NCBI RefSeq assembly: GCF_009498275.1
Contig: NZ_CP045643.1
Span: forward strand, 4,464,001 to 4,528,000
From: Streptomyces fagopyri
GTDB taxonomy: Bacteria > Actinomycetota > Actinomycetes > Streptomycetales > Streptomycetaceae
Direction: 5' to 3'
Length of the DNA: 64,000 nucleotides
Each line of letters starts with the position of its first letter. Positions within the stretch are counted from its first letter, which is position 1. The translations under genes were made by a program, and so were the position numbers. Shown piece after piece: positions 9,448 through 17,556 of this stretch. The notes under the pieces were generated by a model. That model made no database searches. It saw nothing but the letters and a program-made list of their open reading frames with translations, and was not told where the DNA came from.

Positions 9448-10056
9448 ATGTCCGCCGAGCCCGGCACCGTGCGTCCCGGCGGGCGCACCGCCCGTGTCCG
9501 CGCGGCCGTACTGCGCGCCGCCGGGGACGTGCTCGCCGAGCAGGGGTTCGCGCATCTCGACCTCGCCGACGTGGCACGGCGCGCGGAGGTCGGGAAGACC
9601 ACGGTGTACCGGCGGTGGGGGTCGGTGACCGGCCTGGTCGCCGACCTGCTGGGCGACATGGCGGAGCAGTCGCTGCCGCGCGCCGACACCGGGTCCGTCC
9701 TCGGTGACCTGCGCGCCAACGCCGCGCTGGTGCGCCGGACGCTGGCCGACGCCCGGCAGGGGCCGCTGTTCCGGGCGGTGATCGCCGCGGCGACGTCCGA
9801 CGCGCGTACGGCGCAGGCGCTGCGGCGGTTCTACGACGTCCGGGTGGGCGAGTGGGCGCCGTGCGTCGAACAGGGCGTGGCCCGGGGAGAGTTGCCGGCG
9901 GGGACCGATCCCTCGCTGGTGGTACGGGCGGTGTCGGCGCCCCTCTACTACACGGTGCTGACCACCGGCGTGGTACCGGACGAGGCCGCCGCAGACCGGG
10001 CGGCAGAGGCGGCGTTCGCGGCCGCGGTGTCCGGGGTGTACGTCGTCGGGGACTGA
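9448..10056 (+). CDS. TetR-family transcriptional regulator
   Basis: This 202-residue regulator has an N-terminal TetR helix-turn-helix at about residues 15-65 (ADVARRAEVGKTTVYRRW is the recognition part) and an all-helical ligand/dimer domain. I chose the ATG at 9448 because AAGGAG stands 7 nt upstream; longer readings back to 9343 have no such site. It is divergent from the formamidase gene and convergent with kynureninase, so it interrupts the kynurenine cluster. Control of tryptophan catabolism is likely, with an intermediate as a possible ligand, but this is inference. Confidence 0.9.
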   Translation: MSAEPGTVRPGGRTARVRAAVLRAAGDVLAEQGFAHLDLADVARRAEVGKTTVYRRWGSVTGLVADLLGDMAEQSLPRADTGSVLGDLRANAALVRRTLADARQGPLFRAVIAAATSDARTAQALRRFYDVRVGEWAPCVEQGVARGELPAGTDPSLVVRAVSAPLYYTVLTTGVVPDEAAADRAAEAAFAAAVSGVYVVGD

Positions 10057-10065
10057 CCCGGCGCC

Positions 10066-10129
10066 CGGCGGGACGCGGGCCCGGTGCGCCCGCAGGAAGT
10101 TCCGGGCGCACCGGGCCCGCGTCCCGCCG
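10066..10129. terminator. Perfect 27-bp-stem bidirectional terminator
   Basis: Two perfectly complementary 27-nt arms (10066-10092 and 10103-10129) are separated by a 10-nt loop. The structure lies between the convergent TetR gene and kynureninase gene and can end both transcripts. The stem is unusually long and error-free. Confidence 0.85.
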
Positions 10130-10173
10130 ACGGGCTCTCCCCCGGCCGGGCCTCCCCCTGCCCGGCCTCTCCC

Positions 10174-11361
10174 CTAACCCAGCGTCTCCCCCAGCACCCG
10201 AGCCGCCCGCTCCACGTCCGCGAACCCCACGTACAGCGGGGTGAGGCCGAAGCGGAGGATGTCCGGAGTGCGGAAGTCACCGACCACACCGCGTGCGATG
10301 AGCCGCTTCATCACATCCCCCGCGTCCGCGCACCGCAGGGAGACCTGGCTGCCGCGTTCGGCGTGGGCCGACGGCGTCACGGACTCCACGCGGCCCCCGG
10401 GGACGTACGCCGCGACGCAGTCCAGGAAGAAGTCGCCCAGCGCGAGCGACTTGGCCCGGACCGCGTCGACCGACACCCCGTCCCACACCTCCAGCGCGGT
10501 CTCCAGGGCCAGCATGGAGAGGATGTCCGGCGTACCGACCCGGCCCCGCAGGGCACCCGGCGCCGGTATGAACTCCGCGCTCATGTCGAACGGGTCCGTG
10601 TGCGAGTTCCAGCCGGGCAGCGGGGAGTCGAAACGCTCCTGCAGGCCGGTCCGGACATAGAGGTACGCGGGCGAACCCGGCCCCCCGTTCAGGTACTTGT
10701 AGGTGCAGCCGACCGCCAGGTCGACGCCGTGGGCGTCCAGGTCCACGGGCAGGGCGCCCGCGCTGTGGCAGAGGTCCCAGACCGCCACGGCGCCCGCGTC
10801 GTGGATCGCGGACGTCAGGGCCGGCAGGTCGTGCAGCCGGCCGGTGCGGTAGTCGACGTGGTTCAGCAGCACCGCCGCCGTACGGGGCCCGAGGGCGTCC
10901 GGCACCGCCGAGGGCTCCACCGGACGCAGCTCACAGCCCGTCAGACGGGCCGCCGACGCGGCGATGTAGCCGTCCGACGGGAACGTCGTCGCGTCGACGA
11001 CGATCTCGTCCCGCCCGGCACCGGCCAGCCGCACCGCCGCCACCAGCGCCTTGAACACGTTCACGCTCGTCGAGTCACCGACCACGATCTGACCGGGAGC
11101 CGCGCCGACCAGGGGCGCGATCCGGTCGCCGATCCGCTCCGGCGCCGTCCACCAGCCGCTCTCCTCCCAGGACCGGATCCGCAGCTCACCCCACTGCCTG
11201 CGGACGACGTCGTCGACCCGGCCGGCGACGTTCACCGACAGCGCGCCGAGCGAGTTCCCGTCCAGGTACACCACGTCGTCCAGCACGAACCGGTCGCGCA
11301 GCTTCGCGAGTTCGTCCAAGGCGTCGAGCGCCGCCGCCTTCCCGGCGTACGACTCAGACAT
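10174..11361 (-). CDS. kynU: Kynureninase
   Basis: This PLP enzyme of 395 residues cleaves kynurenine to anthranilate and alanine. It has fold-type I features: the N-terminal YLDGNSLGA, the substrate segment SWEESGWW, WDLCHSAGALPVD around 195-207, and the Schiff-base Lys222 in CTYKYLNGGPGSPA, all hallmarks of kynureninase. The length is normal. It overlaps the upstream tryptophan 2,3-dioxygenase gene by 8 bp, so the two are one transcription unit. With the formamidase nearby the cell can convert tryptophan to anthranilate. Regulation by the adjacent TetR protein is plausible. Confidence 0.96.
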   Translation of the reverse strand: MSESYAGKAAALDALDELAKLRDRFVLDDVVYLDGNSLGALSVNVAGRVDDVVRRQWGELRIRSWEESGWWTAPERIGDRIAPLVGAAPGQIVVGDSTSVNVFKALVAAVRLAGAGRDEIVVDATTFPSDGYIAASAARLTGCELRPVEPSAVPDALGPRTAAVLLNHVDYRTGRLHDLPALTSAIHDAGAVAVWDLCHSAGALPVDLDAHGVDLAVGCTYKYLNGGPGSPAYLYVRTGLQERFDSPLPGWNSHTDPFDMSAEFIPAPGALRGRVGTPDILSMLALETALEVWDGVSVDAVRAKSLALGDFFLDCVAAYVPGGRVESVTPSAHAERGSQVSLRCADAGDVMKRLIARGVVGDFRTPDILRFGLTPLYVGFADVERAARVLGETLG

Positions 11362-12202
11362 GGCTGCGCGCCGTCCACAGCTCCGGGAACACGTTCTTCT
11401 GCGCCCGCTTCTCCAGCCAGGCCACCCCGGCGGAGCCGCCCGTGCCCGCCTTCGCGCCCATCGCGCGGCGCGTCGCCACGAGATGGTCGTTGCGCCATCG
11501 CCACACCAGCTCGGCGACGTCCGTCAGCGCCTCCCCGAGTCGGGCCAGGTCGTTCCCCTCGTCCCCGGAATAGAGTGCGGTCCACACCGCCTCCACCTCC
11601 GGCGAGGGCTCGTACCGCAGCGACACGTCCCGCTCCAGCACGGCGGCCGGGACCGCGTGCCCGCGCCGCGCGAGCAGCCGCAGCACCTCGTCGTACAGGC
11701 TCGGCTCGTGCAGCGCCTTCTCCAACTCGGCGTGCACGCGCGGCGCGCCCCGGTGCGGGACCAGCATGGACGCGGACTTCTCGCCGAGCAGGAACTCCAT
11801 CCGGCGGTACATCGCGGACTGGAATCCGGAGCCCTCGCCGAGCGCGGAGCGGTACGAGTTGAACTGCGCCGGCGTGAGCTGCGCGAGGGGCCGCCAGGAC
11901 GCGTTCAGCGCCTCCAGCTCCCGCAGGGACCGCTTGAGGGCCGCGACGGCGACGGGCAGCCGGTCCTCGCGCAGCGCCTGCGCCGCGGTCTCCCACTCGT
12001 GCACGATGACCGTGAACCACAGCTCCATGACCTGGGTGGTCACCAGGAAGACCATCTCTCCGGGGTCGTCGGAGCGGATGTGCTGCAAGTGGGTGAGGAC
12101 GTCCGCCTGGACGTAGTCCTCGTACGGCGTGGTGCCGTGGAAGTCGAGATGCGGGGTCTCGGGCGCCTGGGCCACCTCGGGCCGGGCCAGATGGGACGAC
12201 AT
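11354..12202 (-). CDS. kynA: Tryptophan 2,3-dioxygenase
   Basis: This heme enzyme of 282 residues opens the indole ring of L-tryptophan to N-formylkynurenine. Family motifs in order are YEDYVQADVL (27-36), TTQVMELWF (55-63), FNSYRSALGEGSGFQSAMYR (114-133) and the proximal heme ligand His240 in RNDHLVATRRAMG, followed by the substrate loop GTGGSAG (253-259). The length suits a bacterial enzyme. It is the first gene of the pair with kynureninase (8-bp overlap). The promoter must lie in 12203-12300. Confidence 0.96.
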   Translation of the reverse strand: MSSHLARPEVAQAPETPHLDFHGTTPYEDYVQADVLTHLQHIRSDDPGEMVFLVTTQVMELWFTVIVHEWETAAQALREDRLPVAVAALKRSLRELEALNASWRPLAQLTPAQFNSYRSALGEGSGFQSAMYRRMEFLLGEKSASMLVPHRGAPRVHAELEKALHEPSLYDEVLRLLARRGHAVPAAVLERDVSLRYEPSPEVEAVWTALYSGDEGNDLARLGEALTDVAELVWRWRNDHLVATRRAMGAKAGTGGSAGVAWLEKRAQKNVFPELWTARSHV

Positions 12203-12312
12203 CGCTGTCTCCTGATACGTGCTCCGGGTAGCGGTCCGCCCCTGCCGTCATCGACACGGGGGCCCCGGTCCCCACCGGGAATCCTGCGCAATCGTCCCCC
12301 GAAAACGCAAGA

Positions 12313-12339
12313 CCCGCCCGGTCACACCCGCCGGACGGG
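12313..12339. terminator. Likely terminator of the DUF3151 gene
   Basis: The 9-bp arms CCCGCCCGG and CCGGACGGG (one mismatch) enclose a 9-nt loop. It lies 65 bp beyond the DUF3151 stop, on the way to the tryptophan dioxygenase gene. Confidence 0.45.
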
Positions 12340-12403
12340 CCCCACGGGTTCGGCGGCGCGGGCCGGGTCCGCCCCCTCGGGACGGACCTCGCCCGCCGCG
12401 CCA

Positions 12404-12817
12404 CTAGCCCAGCGTCTTCGCCGCCGCCGGCGAGGAGTCCTTCAGGAACTGGCTGCAGCGCTCGTACTCCTCCTGCTCACCGATCGCCTGCGCGGCGCGG
12501 GCGAGGGCGTGCAGGGCGCGCAGGAAGCCGCGGTTCGGCTCGTGCTCCCACGGCACCGGGCCGTGGCCCTTCCAGCCGCTGCGCCGCAGGGAGTCCAGCC
12601 CGCGGTGGTAACCCGTACGGGCGTACGCGTACGACTCGACGACGCTGCCCCGCTCGTACGCCTCGTCGGCCAGCTGCGCCCAGGCGAGGGAGGAGGTCGG
12701 GTACTTGGCGGCGACGTCGGCGGACGGCGTGCCGTTCGCCAGGAGCTCGCGGGGCTCCGGGTCGTCGGGCAGGTGGGTCGGGGGCGGTCCCCCGAGGAGG
12801 TTCTCGTGAATCGTCAT
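12404..12817 (-). CDS. DUF3151 family protein
   Basis: This 137-residue helical cytosolic protein matches the actinobacterial DUF3151 pattern: the N-terminal MTIHENLLGGPPPTHLPDD, a TPR-like middle (WAQLADEAYERG, ESYAYARTGYHRGLDSLRR) and GPVPWEHEPNRGFLRALHAL. A longer reading frame to 12877 exists, but the conserved N-terminus begins at the ATG at 12817. The function is unknown. It lies between the MFS exporter and the dioxygenase gene, 97 bp after the exporter gene on the same strand. Confidence 0.85.
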   Translation of the reverse strand: MTIHENLLGGPPPTHLPDDPEPRELLANGTPSADVAAKYPTSSLAWAQLADEAYERGSVVESYAYARTGYHRGLDSLRRSGWKGHGPVPWEHEPNRGFLRALHALARAAQAIGEQEEYERCSQFLKDSSPAAAKTLG

Positions 12818-12914
12818 GGGTTCCAGTCTGCTGCATCGCCGGTGCCCGGTGACGTCCGCCCGCCCCCTCCGGAGCAACTGGTTCCGCGGGAGCCGCCGGA
12901 CCGCCCGCGCCGGC

Positions 12915-14462
12915 TCAGGACGGAAGCTTTCCCGGCGCCGCCACGCGCTGGGGCTCCAGCGGCGGCGTCGTCACACAGCCATGCGTACGGCACTGGGGGC
13001 GGCGGCAGTCGGGGGCCGGCCTGCGGACGGTCGCGAAGGCCAGTACCGCCCCCACGACGAGCACGCCCGCGCACAGCGGCATCGCGCGCCGGAACGCGGA
13101 GTCGAAGGCGTCCGCCGAGCGGTAGGCCTCCGGGCCCATGCCCACCAGCACCGGCAGCGCCGCCACCGCGAGGAGACCGCCGACCCGGGCCGCCGCGTTG
13201 TTGATGCCACTGGCCAGGCCCGCCCGTCCGGTGTCCACGGACGCGAGGACCGTCGCGGTCAGGGGCGCGACCAGCGTCACCATGCCCGCGCCCATCACCA
13301 GCAGCGCCGGCAGCACGTCGCTGACGTACACGGCGTCCTTGCCGACGCGCAGCATCATCAGCATGGCCACCGCGCACAGCAGCGGGCCCACCGTGAGCGG
13401 GATGCGGGGCCCGATGCGCTGGGCCAGCTCGCCGGAGCGGGCGGAGAACAGCAGCATCAGCGCGGTGGTGGGCAGCAGCGCCGTCCCCGCCTGGAGGGGC
13501 GAGTAGCCGGCCACGACCTGGAGCTGGAGCGCGGTCAGGAAGAAGAAGCCGCCGAAGGCCGCGTACACGCACAGGGTGACGAGGTTGACGGCGGTGAACT
13601 GCCGTGACGCGAAGATGTCCGGCGGCATCATCGGATCGGACCGGGTCCGCTCGACGTGCACGAAGCCCACGCCGGCGGCCACCCCCGCGACGGCGGTCAC
13701 CCACACGAGCACGGACCCGCTCCTGGCCTCGATCAGGGCGTACGTCACCAGCGCGAGCGCCACCGCGCCCAGCGACGCGCCGAGCACGTCGAAGCTGCGA
13801 CGCGGCCGCCCGCCCGCCGGCTCCTTGTCCCGGCCGGCCACCGCGCTGCCCGCGTCGGACTCCGGGACGTGCCGCAGGGCCACGGGAACGCACACCAGCG
13901 CCAGCGGGATGTTCAGCAGGAAGACCCAGCGCCAGCCGGGGCCGTCCACCAGCCAGCCCCCGAGGAACGGGCCGACCGCCCCGCCGATGCCGCCGAAGCC
14001 CGACCACAGGCCGACGGCCTTCGCGCGGTCGTCCGGGTGGAAGGAGGCCTGGATGAGCGCGAGGGAGCCCGGGGTCAGCAGCGCGCCTCCGATGCCCTGC
14101 AGGGCACGGGCCGCGATCAGCACGCCCGCGTTCGGCGCGAGCCCGCACAGCAGCGAAGCGGAGGCGAACCACATGACACCGAGGACGAACATCTTGCGGC
14201 GCCCGAAACGGTCCCCGAGCGAGCCGCCCAGCAGGATCAGACCGGCCAGCGTCAGCATGTACGCGTTCACGGTCCACTGCAGGGCGGCCAGGCTCGCGTC
14301 CAGGTCACGGCCGATCCGCGGCAGCGCGACGTTGACGACGGTCGAGTCCAGCATGGCCATGCTGGAGCCGAGCACGGTGGTCAGCAGGATCCATCTGCCC
14401 GCGGGCGTGGAGATCCGTACGGCCGGTGTTTCCTGCGAGGGCACAGCCATACTCCGGAGCAT
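12915..14462 (-). CDS. MFS drug exporter, DHA2 (EmrB/QacA) family, 14-TM
   Basis: This integral membrane antiporter has about 14 hydrophobic segments over 515 residues. Motif A is GSLGDRFGRRKMF in the loop after TM2, motif C is ALQGIGGALLTPGSLALI, and D/R residues in TM1 (SSMAMLDSTVVNVALPRIG) fit a proton-driven exporter. The loop near 200-220 is charged and cytosolic. The start could be the ATG at 14462 or the one at 14450 (MAVPSQET); neither has a strong ribosome site. It follows the aldolase gene beyond a terminator, so it is probably its own unit. Its substrate is unknown. Confidence 0.93.
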   Translation of the reverse strand: MLRSMAVPSQETPAVRISTPAGRWILLTTVLGSSMAMLDSTVVNVALPRIGRDLDASLAALQWTVNAYMLTLAGLILLGGSLGDRFGRRKMFVLGVMWFASASLLCGLAPNAGVLIAARALQGIGGALLTPGSLALIQASFHPDDRAKAVGLWSGFGGIGGAVGPFLGGWLVDGPGWRWVFLLNIPLALVCVPVALRHVPESDAGSAVAGRDKEPAGGRPRRSFDVLGASLGAVALALVTYALIEARSGSVLVWVTAVAGVAAGVGFVHVERTRSDPMMPPDIFASRQFTAVNLVTLCVYAAFGGFFFLTALQLQVVAGYSPLQAGTALLPTTALMLLFSARSGELAQRIGPRIPLTVGPLLCAVAMLMMLRVGKDAVYVSDVLPALLVMGAGMVTLVAPLTATVLASVDTGRAGLASGINNAAARVGGLLAVAALPVLVGMGPEAYRSADAFDSAFRRAMPLCAGVLVVGAVLAFATVRRPAPDCRRPQCRTHGCVTTPPLEPQRVAAPGKLPS

Positions 14463-14467
14463 ACGGA

Positions 14468-14498
14468 AGGGCCCGGCACCTTGGAGGTGCCGAGCCCT
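14468..14498 (-). terminator. Terminator of the aldolase gene
   Basis: A 14-bp stem with one mismatch (core CGGCACCT / AGGTGCCG, outer AGGGC / GCCCT) has the loop TGG. It starts 14 bp after the aldolase stop and reaches almost to the MFS start. Confidence 0.8.
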
Positions 14499-14511
14499 GA
14501 CCGGAGTGGGG

Positions 14512-15534
14512 TTACTTGATCCTCGTGCCCGTCGAACGCAGCGCGGCGCAGGCCTCGGTCACCCGCTGGGCCATGCCGGCCTCGGCCAGCTTGCCCCAGG
14601 TCCGCGGGTCGTAGGTCTTCTTGGAGCCGACCTCTCCGTCGACCTTCAGGACGCCGTCGTAGTTCCTGAACACGTGGTCGACGACCGGACGCGTGAACGC
14701 GTACTGCGTGTCGGTGTCGAGGTTCATCTTCACGACGCCGTTCTCCAGCGCGGTGGCGATCTCCTCGGCCGAGGAGCCGGAGCCGCCGTGGAAGACGAAG
14801 TCGAACGGGGACGCCGTGCCGAACTTGGCGGCGACACCGTCGCTCAGCTCCTTCAGGAGCTCGGGGCGCAGGACGACGTTGCCCGGCTTGTAGACGCCGT
14901 GCACGTTGCCGAAGGACGCGGCGAGCAGGTAGCGGCCCTTCTCACCCAGGCCGAGGGCCTCGGCGGTGCGGATCGCGTCGTCGACCGTGGTGTACAGGGA
15001 GTCGTTGATCTCGTGCGAGACACCGTCCTCCTCGCCACCGGTCGGGGTGATCTCGACCTCAAGGATGATCTTCGCGGCGGCGGCCTTCGCGAGCAGTTCC
15101 TGACCGATGGCCAGGTTGTCGGCGAGGGTCTCGGCGGAGCCGTCCCACATGTGCGACTGGAACAGCGGGTTCTCGCCCCTGGCGACGCGCTCGGCGGAGA
15201 TGTCGAGCAGCGGCCGGACGTAGGTGTCCAGCTTGTCCTTGGGGCAGTGGTCCGTGTGCAGCGCGACCGTGATGTCGTACTTGGCGGCGACGATGTACGC
15301 GAACTCGGCGAGCGCGACCGCGCCGGTCACCATGTCCTTCTTGTGCTGGCCGCCGAGGAACTCCGCGCCACCGGTGGACATCTGGATGATGCCGTCGCTC
15401 TCCGCCTCCGCGAAGCCGCGCAGCGCAGCGTGCAGGGTCTGGGAGGAGGTCACGTTGATGGCCGGGTAGGCGAACTTGCCTGCCTTCGCCCGGTCGAGCA
15501 TCTCGGCGTAGACCTCGGGGGTTGCGATGGGCAT
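14512..15534 (-). CDS. fbaA: Class II fructose-bisphosphate aldolase
   Basis: This glycolysis/gluconeogenesis enzyme of 340 residues is zinc dependent. It cleaves fructose 1,6-bisphosphate to dihydroxyacetone phosphate and glyceraldehyde 3-phosphate. Metal ligands are visible in ALHTDHCPKD, NVHGVYK and FHGGSGS. Further family motifs are PTGGEEDGVSHE and the substrate-binding VKMNLDTDTQYAFTR. The length fits the long (type A) class II enzymes. A strong hairpin follows. pyrE lies upstream on the same strand, 161 bp away, so the gene may have its own promoter. Confidence 0.98.
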   Translation of the reverse strand: MPIATPEVYAEMLDRAKAGKFAYPAINVTSSQTLHAALRGFAEAESDGIIQMSTGGAEFLGGQHKKDMVTGAVALAEFAYIVAAKYDITVALHTDHCPKDKLDTYVRPLLDISAERVARGENPLFQSHMWDGSAETLADNLAIGQELLAKAAAAKIILEVEITPTGGEEDGVSHEINDSLYTTVDDAIRTAEALGLGEKGRYLLAASFGNVHGVYKPGNVVLRPELLKELSDGVAAKFGTASPFDFVFHGGSGSSAEEIATALENGVVKMNLDTDTQYAFTRPVVDHVFRNYDGVLKVDGEVGSKKTYDPRTWGKLAEAGMAQRVTEACAALRSTGTRIK

Positions 15535-15589
15535 CTGTCCGCTCCTTGTATGTGCGGGTGGCGTTCTGCTGTTTACGGCCCTGACCTAG

Positions 15590-15611
15590 GGGGCGACGTC
15601 ATCGTCGGCCC
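15590..15611. other. Imperfect inverted repeat between pyrE and fbaA
   Basis: GGGGCGACG and CGTCGGCCCC are separated by TCAT and form a stem with one bulge. It may end the pyrE transcript or sit in the aldolase leader. Confidence 0.4.
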
Positions 15612-15695
15612 CATCTTTCCAGACGTGACCCGGTGCTCCGGTCACCCTGTCCGGCATGCGGGACCCCGGGGTCCGGCGGGATCACGGACCCGTCG

Positions 15696-16256
15696 TCAGT
15701 CCAGGCCCAACTCGTCCTTGGAGAAGGCGAAGAGGTACGGCACTCCGGCGCCGGCCTCGATCTTCTCGGCCGCGCCGGTCGCCCGGTCGACGATCGTCGC
15801 CACGCCGACGACCTCGGCGCCGGCCTCCCGGACCGCCTCGACGGCGGCGAGCGGCGAGCCGCCGGTGGTCGAGGTGTCCTCGACCACGAGCACCCGCCGC
15901 CCCCTGATCTCCGGGCCCTCCACACGGCGCTGCAGGCCGTGCGCCTTGGCCGCCTTCCGTACGACGAAGGCGTCCAGCTTCCGGCCCCGGGCCGCGGCGG
16001 CGTGCAGCATGGCCCCGGCGACGGGGTCGGCGCCCATGGTGAGGCCGCCCACCGCCTCGAAGTCCAGCCCGTCCGTGAGGTCGAGGAGCACCTGCCCGAC
16101 CAGCGGCGCGGCCTCGCCGTCCAGCGTGACCCTGCGCAGGTCCACGTAGTAGTCGGCTTCCAGACCCGAGGAGAGGGTCACCTTGCCGTGCACCACGGCC
16201 TTGTCCTTGATCTGCTGCAGCAGCGCGCCGCGTGTGCCTGCGTTGACGTCACTCAT
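15696..16256 (-). CDS. pyrE: Orotate phosphoribosyltransferase
   Basis: This 186-residue enzyme of pyrimidine biosynthesis joins orotate and PRPP to OMP. The PRPP loop VLVVEDTSTTGGSPL is at 122-136 with E126/D127, the catalytic loop VRKAAKAHG is at 99-107, and YYVDLRR near the N-terminus contacts substrate. It starts 10 bp after the stop of the epimerase-like gene, so the two are probably co-transcribed. The remaining pyr genes are elsewhere. Confidence 0.97.
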   Translation of the reverse strand: MSDVNAGTRGALLQQIKDKAVVHGKVTLSSGLEADYYVDLRRVTLDGEAAPLVGQVLLDLTDGLDFEAVGGLTMGADPVAGAMLHAAAARGRKLDAFVVRKAAKAHGLQRRVEGPEIRGRRVLVVEDTSTTGGSPLAAVEAVREAGAEVVGVATIVDRATGAAEKIEAGAGVPYLFAFSKDELGLD

Positions 16257-16266
16257 GCCCGCCAGC

Positions 16267-17055
16267 TTAGAGGCGCCGCCAGCTCCAGGTCATGGACGCC
16301 TCCAGCGGCTCGATGGGGGTGACCAGGCGCGGGTGGGTGTTCAGTCCGTTCGGCGGACCGGTCTGCGGCTCCACGCACACCGCCGCCTCCTGCTCGTCGT
16401 ACACGACGACCCACTCCTCCCGGCTGGCCACCTTCAGCTCCAGCCGGCCGGGCCAGGTGAGGGTGACGTCGACGCCGTCGGGCATCCCGAAGCAGTCGTC
16501 CCAGGGGCTGGGGAGGGGGTCGACACGACGGCCGGTGGGCAGGTGGTCGGCGCCGCGCTCCTCCTGCCAGGCGGGGGTGAAACCGACCTGGACGCCCTCT
16601 CCCTCCAGGGTCCTGTTGAACCAGGGGTGCCAGCCGATCTGGGCCGGGAAGGACGAATCGTGCGTCTCCACGGACATGGTGAGCGTGAAGGCGTCCTCGG
16701 TCAGGGTGAAGGCCTGGGTGACGCGGCCGGGATGGGGCCAGGGGGCGACGAGGTCGTAGGTGATGACGGCCTCCCGCCCGTCGGCGCGGGCGGTGCGCCA
16801 GGCGCCGTCGCGGGCGGTGCCGTGGATGGCGTGGGGCGGGGAGTTGAGGGGCATCTGCCGGACGGTCGCGCCGTCCAGGAAGCGGCCGTCGCGGATCCGG
16901 CCGCACCACGGGGTCATCGGGAAGCACCCGAACTTCTCACCCTGGCGCAGCAGTTCCACGCCGCCGACCTTCAGACTGCCGACCCGTCCGCCATTGCCCG
17001 GCGTGACGGTCACTTCCGCGTCGCCCGCGGTCAGCGTGATGTCTTCGTTACTCAC
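16267..17055 (-). CDS. Aldose 1-epimerase family protein
   Basis: This 262-residue beta-sandwich protein is related to galactose mutarotase and glucose-6-phosphate 1-epimerase. The conserved His pair is in PHAIHG (H78) and GWHPWF (H143), and the likely catalytic Glu is in CVEPQTGPPNGLN. I chose the GTG at 17055 (VSNEDITL, AGGG upstream); the open frame runs further but consists of repeat translation. The sugar substrate is not evident. It is coupled to pyrE downstream with a 10-bp gap, an association I cannot explain functionally. Confidence 0.9.
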   Translation of the reverse strand: MSNEDITLTAGDAEVTVTPGNGGRVGSLKVGGVELLRQGEKFGCFPMTPWCGRIRDGRFLDGATVRQMPLNSPPHAIHGTARDGAWRTARADGREAVITYDLVAPWPHPGRVTQAFTLTEDAFTLTMSVETHDSSFPAQIGWHPWFNRTLEGEGVQVGFTPAWQEERGADHLPTGRRVDPLPSPWDDCFGMPDGVDVTLTWPGRLELKVASREEWVVVYDEQEAAVCVEPQTGPPNGLNTHPRLVTPIEPLEASMTWSWRRL

Positions 17056-17100
17056 GGAGTCGACCCTACTGGTCCGGTTCCACCGGCCGTCCCGCACCCG

Positions 17101-17166
17101 GGGGCTGCCGCCCCGGAACCCCCGCATCGGCCTGAACGACCTCGTCCTCGAACGCCGGACGGGCTG
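17101..17166 (+). repeat. Interspersed Streptomyces-type repeat, copy 1
   Basis: This ~66-bp element runs from GGGGCTGCCGCCCC to GAACGCCGGACGGGCTG, followed by a second partial GCCGGACGGGCTG at 17172-17185. It is the inverted partner of the copy at 17407. I recall this consensus as a frequent intergenic repeat in Streptomyces genomes; that is recollection, not a search. Confidence 0.75.
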
Positions 17167-17406
17167 ACAAACGCCGGACGGGCTGAAAGACACGCGCCCA
17201 CGACCGGCGTCTTCCGGCACGGGCCCGGCACGTTTCGCCGCGGACCGGGCAGCTTCCAGCGCGGGCTCGCCACCTTCGCGCATGGGCCGGACACTCTTCA
17301 GCCCGGGTCCGGCGCCTGCCGCGCCGCGGGCCTGGCTCACTTCGCCGCGGACTCGGCACCTCTCAGGGCCGCAGGCCCGGCACCTTTGAGCGCGGGCCCG
17401 CATCTC

Positions 17407-17470
17407 CAGCCCGTCCGGCGTTCGAGGACGAGCCCTTCGGGCGATGCGGGGGTCCGGGGGCGGCAGCCCC
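17407..17470 (-). repeat. Interspersed Streptomyces-type repeat, copy 2 (inverted)
   Basis: It begins CAGCCCGTCCGGCGTTCG and ends CGGCAGCCCC. It is the reverse complement of the copy at 17101 apart from a few differences near the centre (GGGCTCGTC versus CGACCTCGTC). Together the two copies could fold into a very large cruciform. Confidence 0.75.
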
Positions 17471-17528
17471 TTGGCGGGGTCCGGGGGCGGCAGCCCCTTG
17501 GCGGGGTCCGGGGGCGGCGGAGCCCCGG
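17452..17528. repeat. 27-bp tandem repeat, 2.9 copies
   Basis: The unit GTCCGGGGGCGGCAGCCCC plus TTGGCGGG occurs at 17452-17478 and 17479-17505, with a partial third unit to 17528. It is an expansion of the end of the interspersed repeat copy 2. Confidence 0.85.
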
Positions 17529-17556
17529 GTACGGGCGGCAAGACACCGGCAAGGTG

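Larger units (their letters stand above)
17056..17556. other. 500-bp repeat-filled spacer without a gene
   Basis: The space between two same-strand genes holds two inverted copies of a ~64-bp element, a 27-bp tandem repeat and, in the middle (17205-17400), irregular 20-30-bp units built on GGCCCGGCAC and CAGCGCGGGC strings. No reading frame has believable protein character. Confidence 0.75.
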
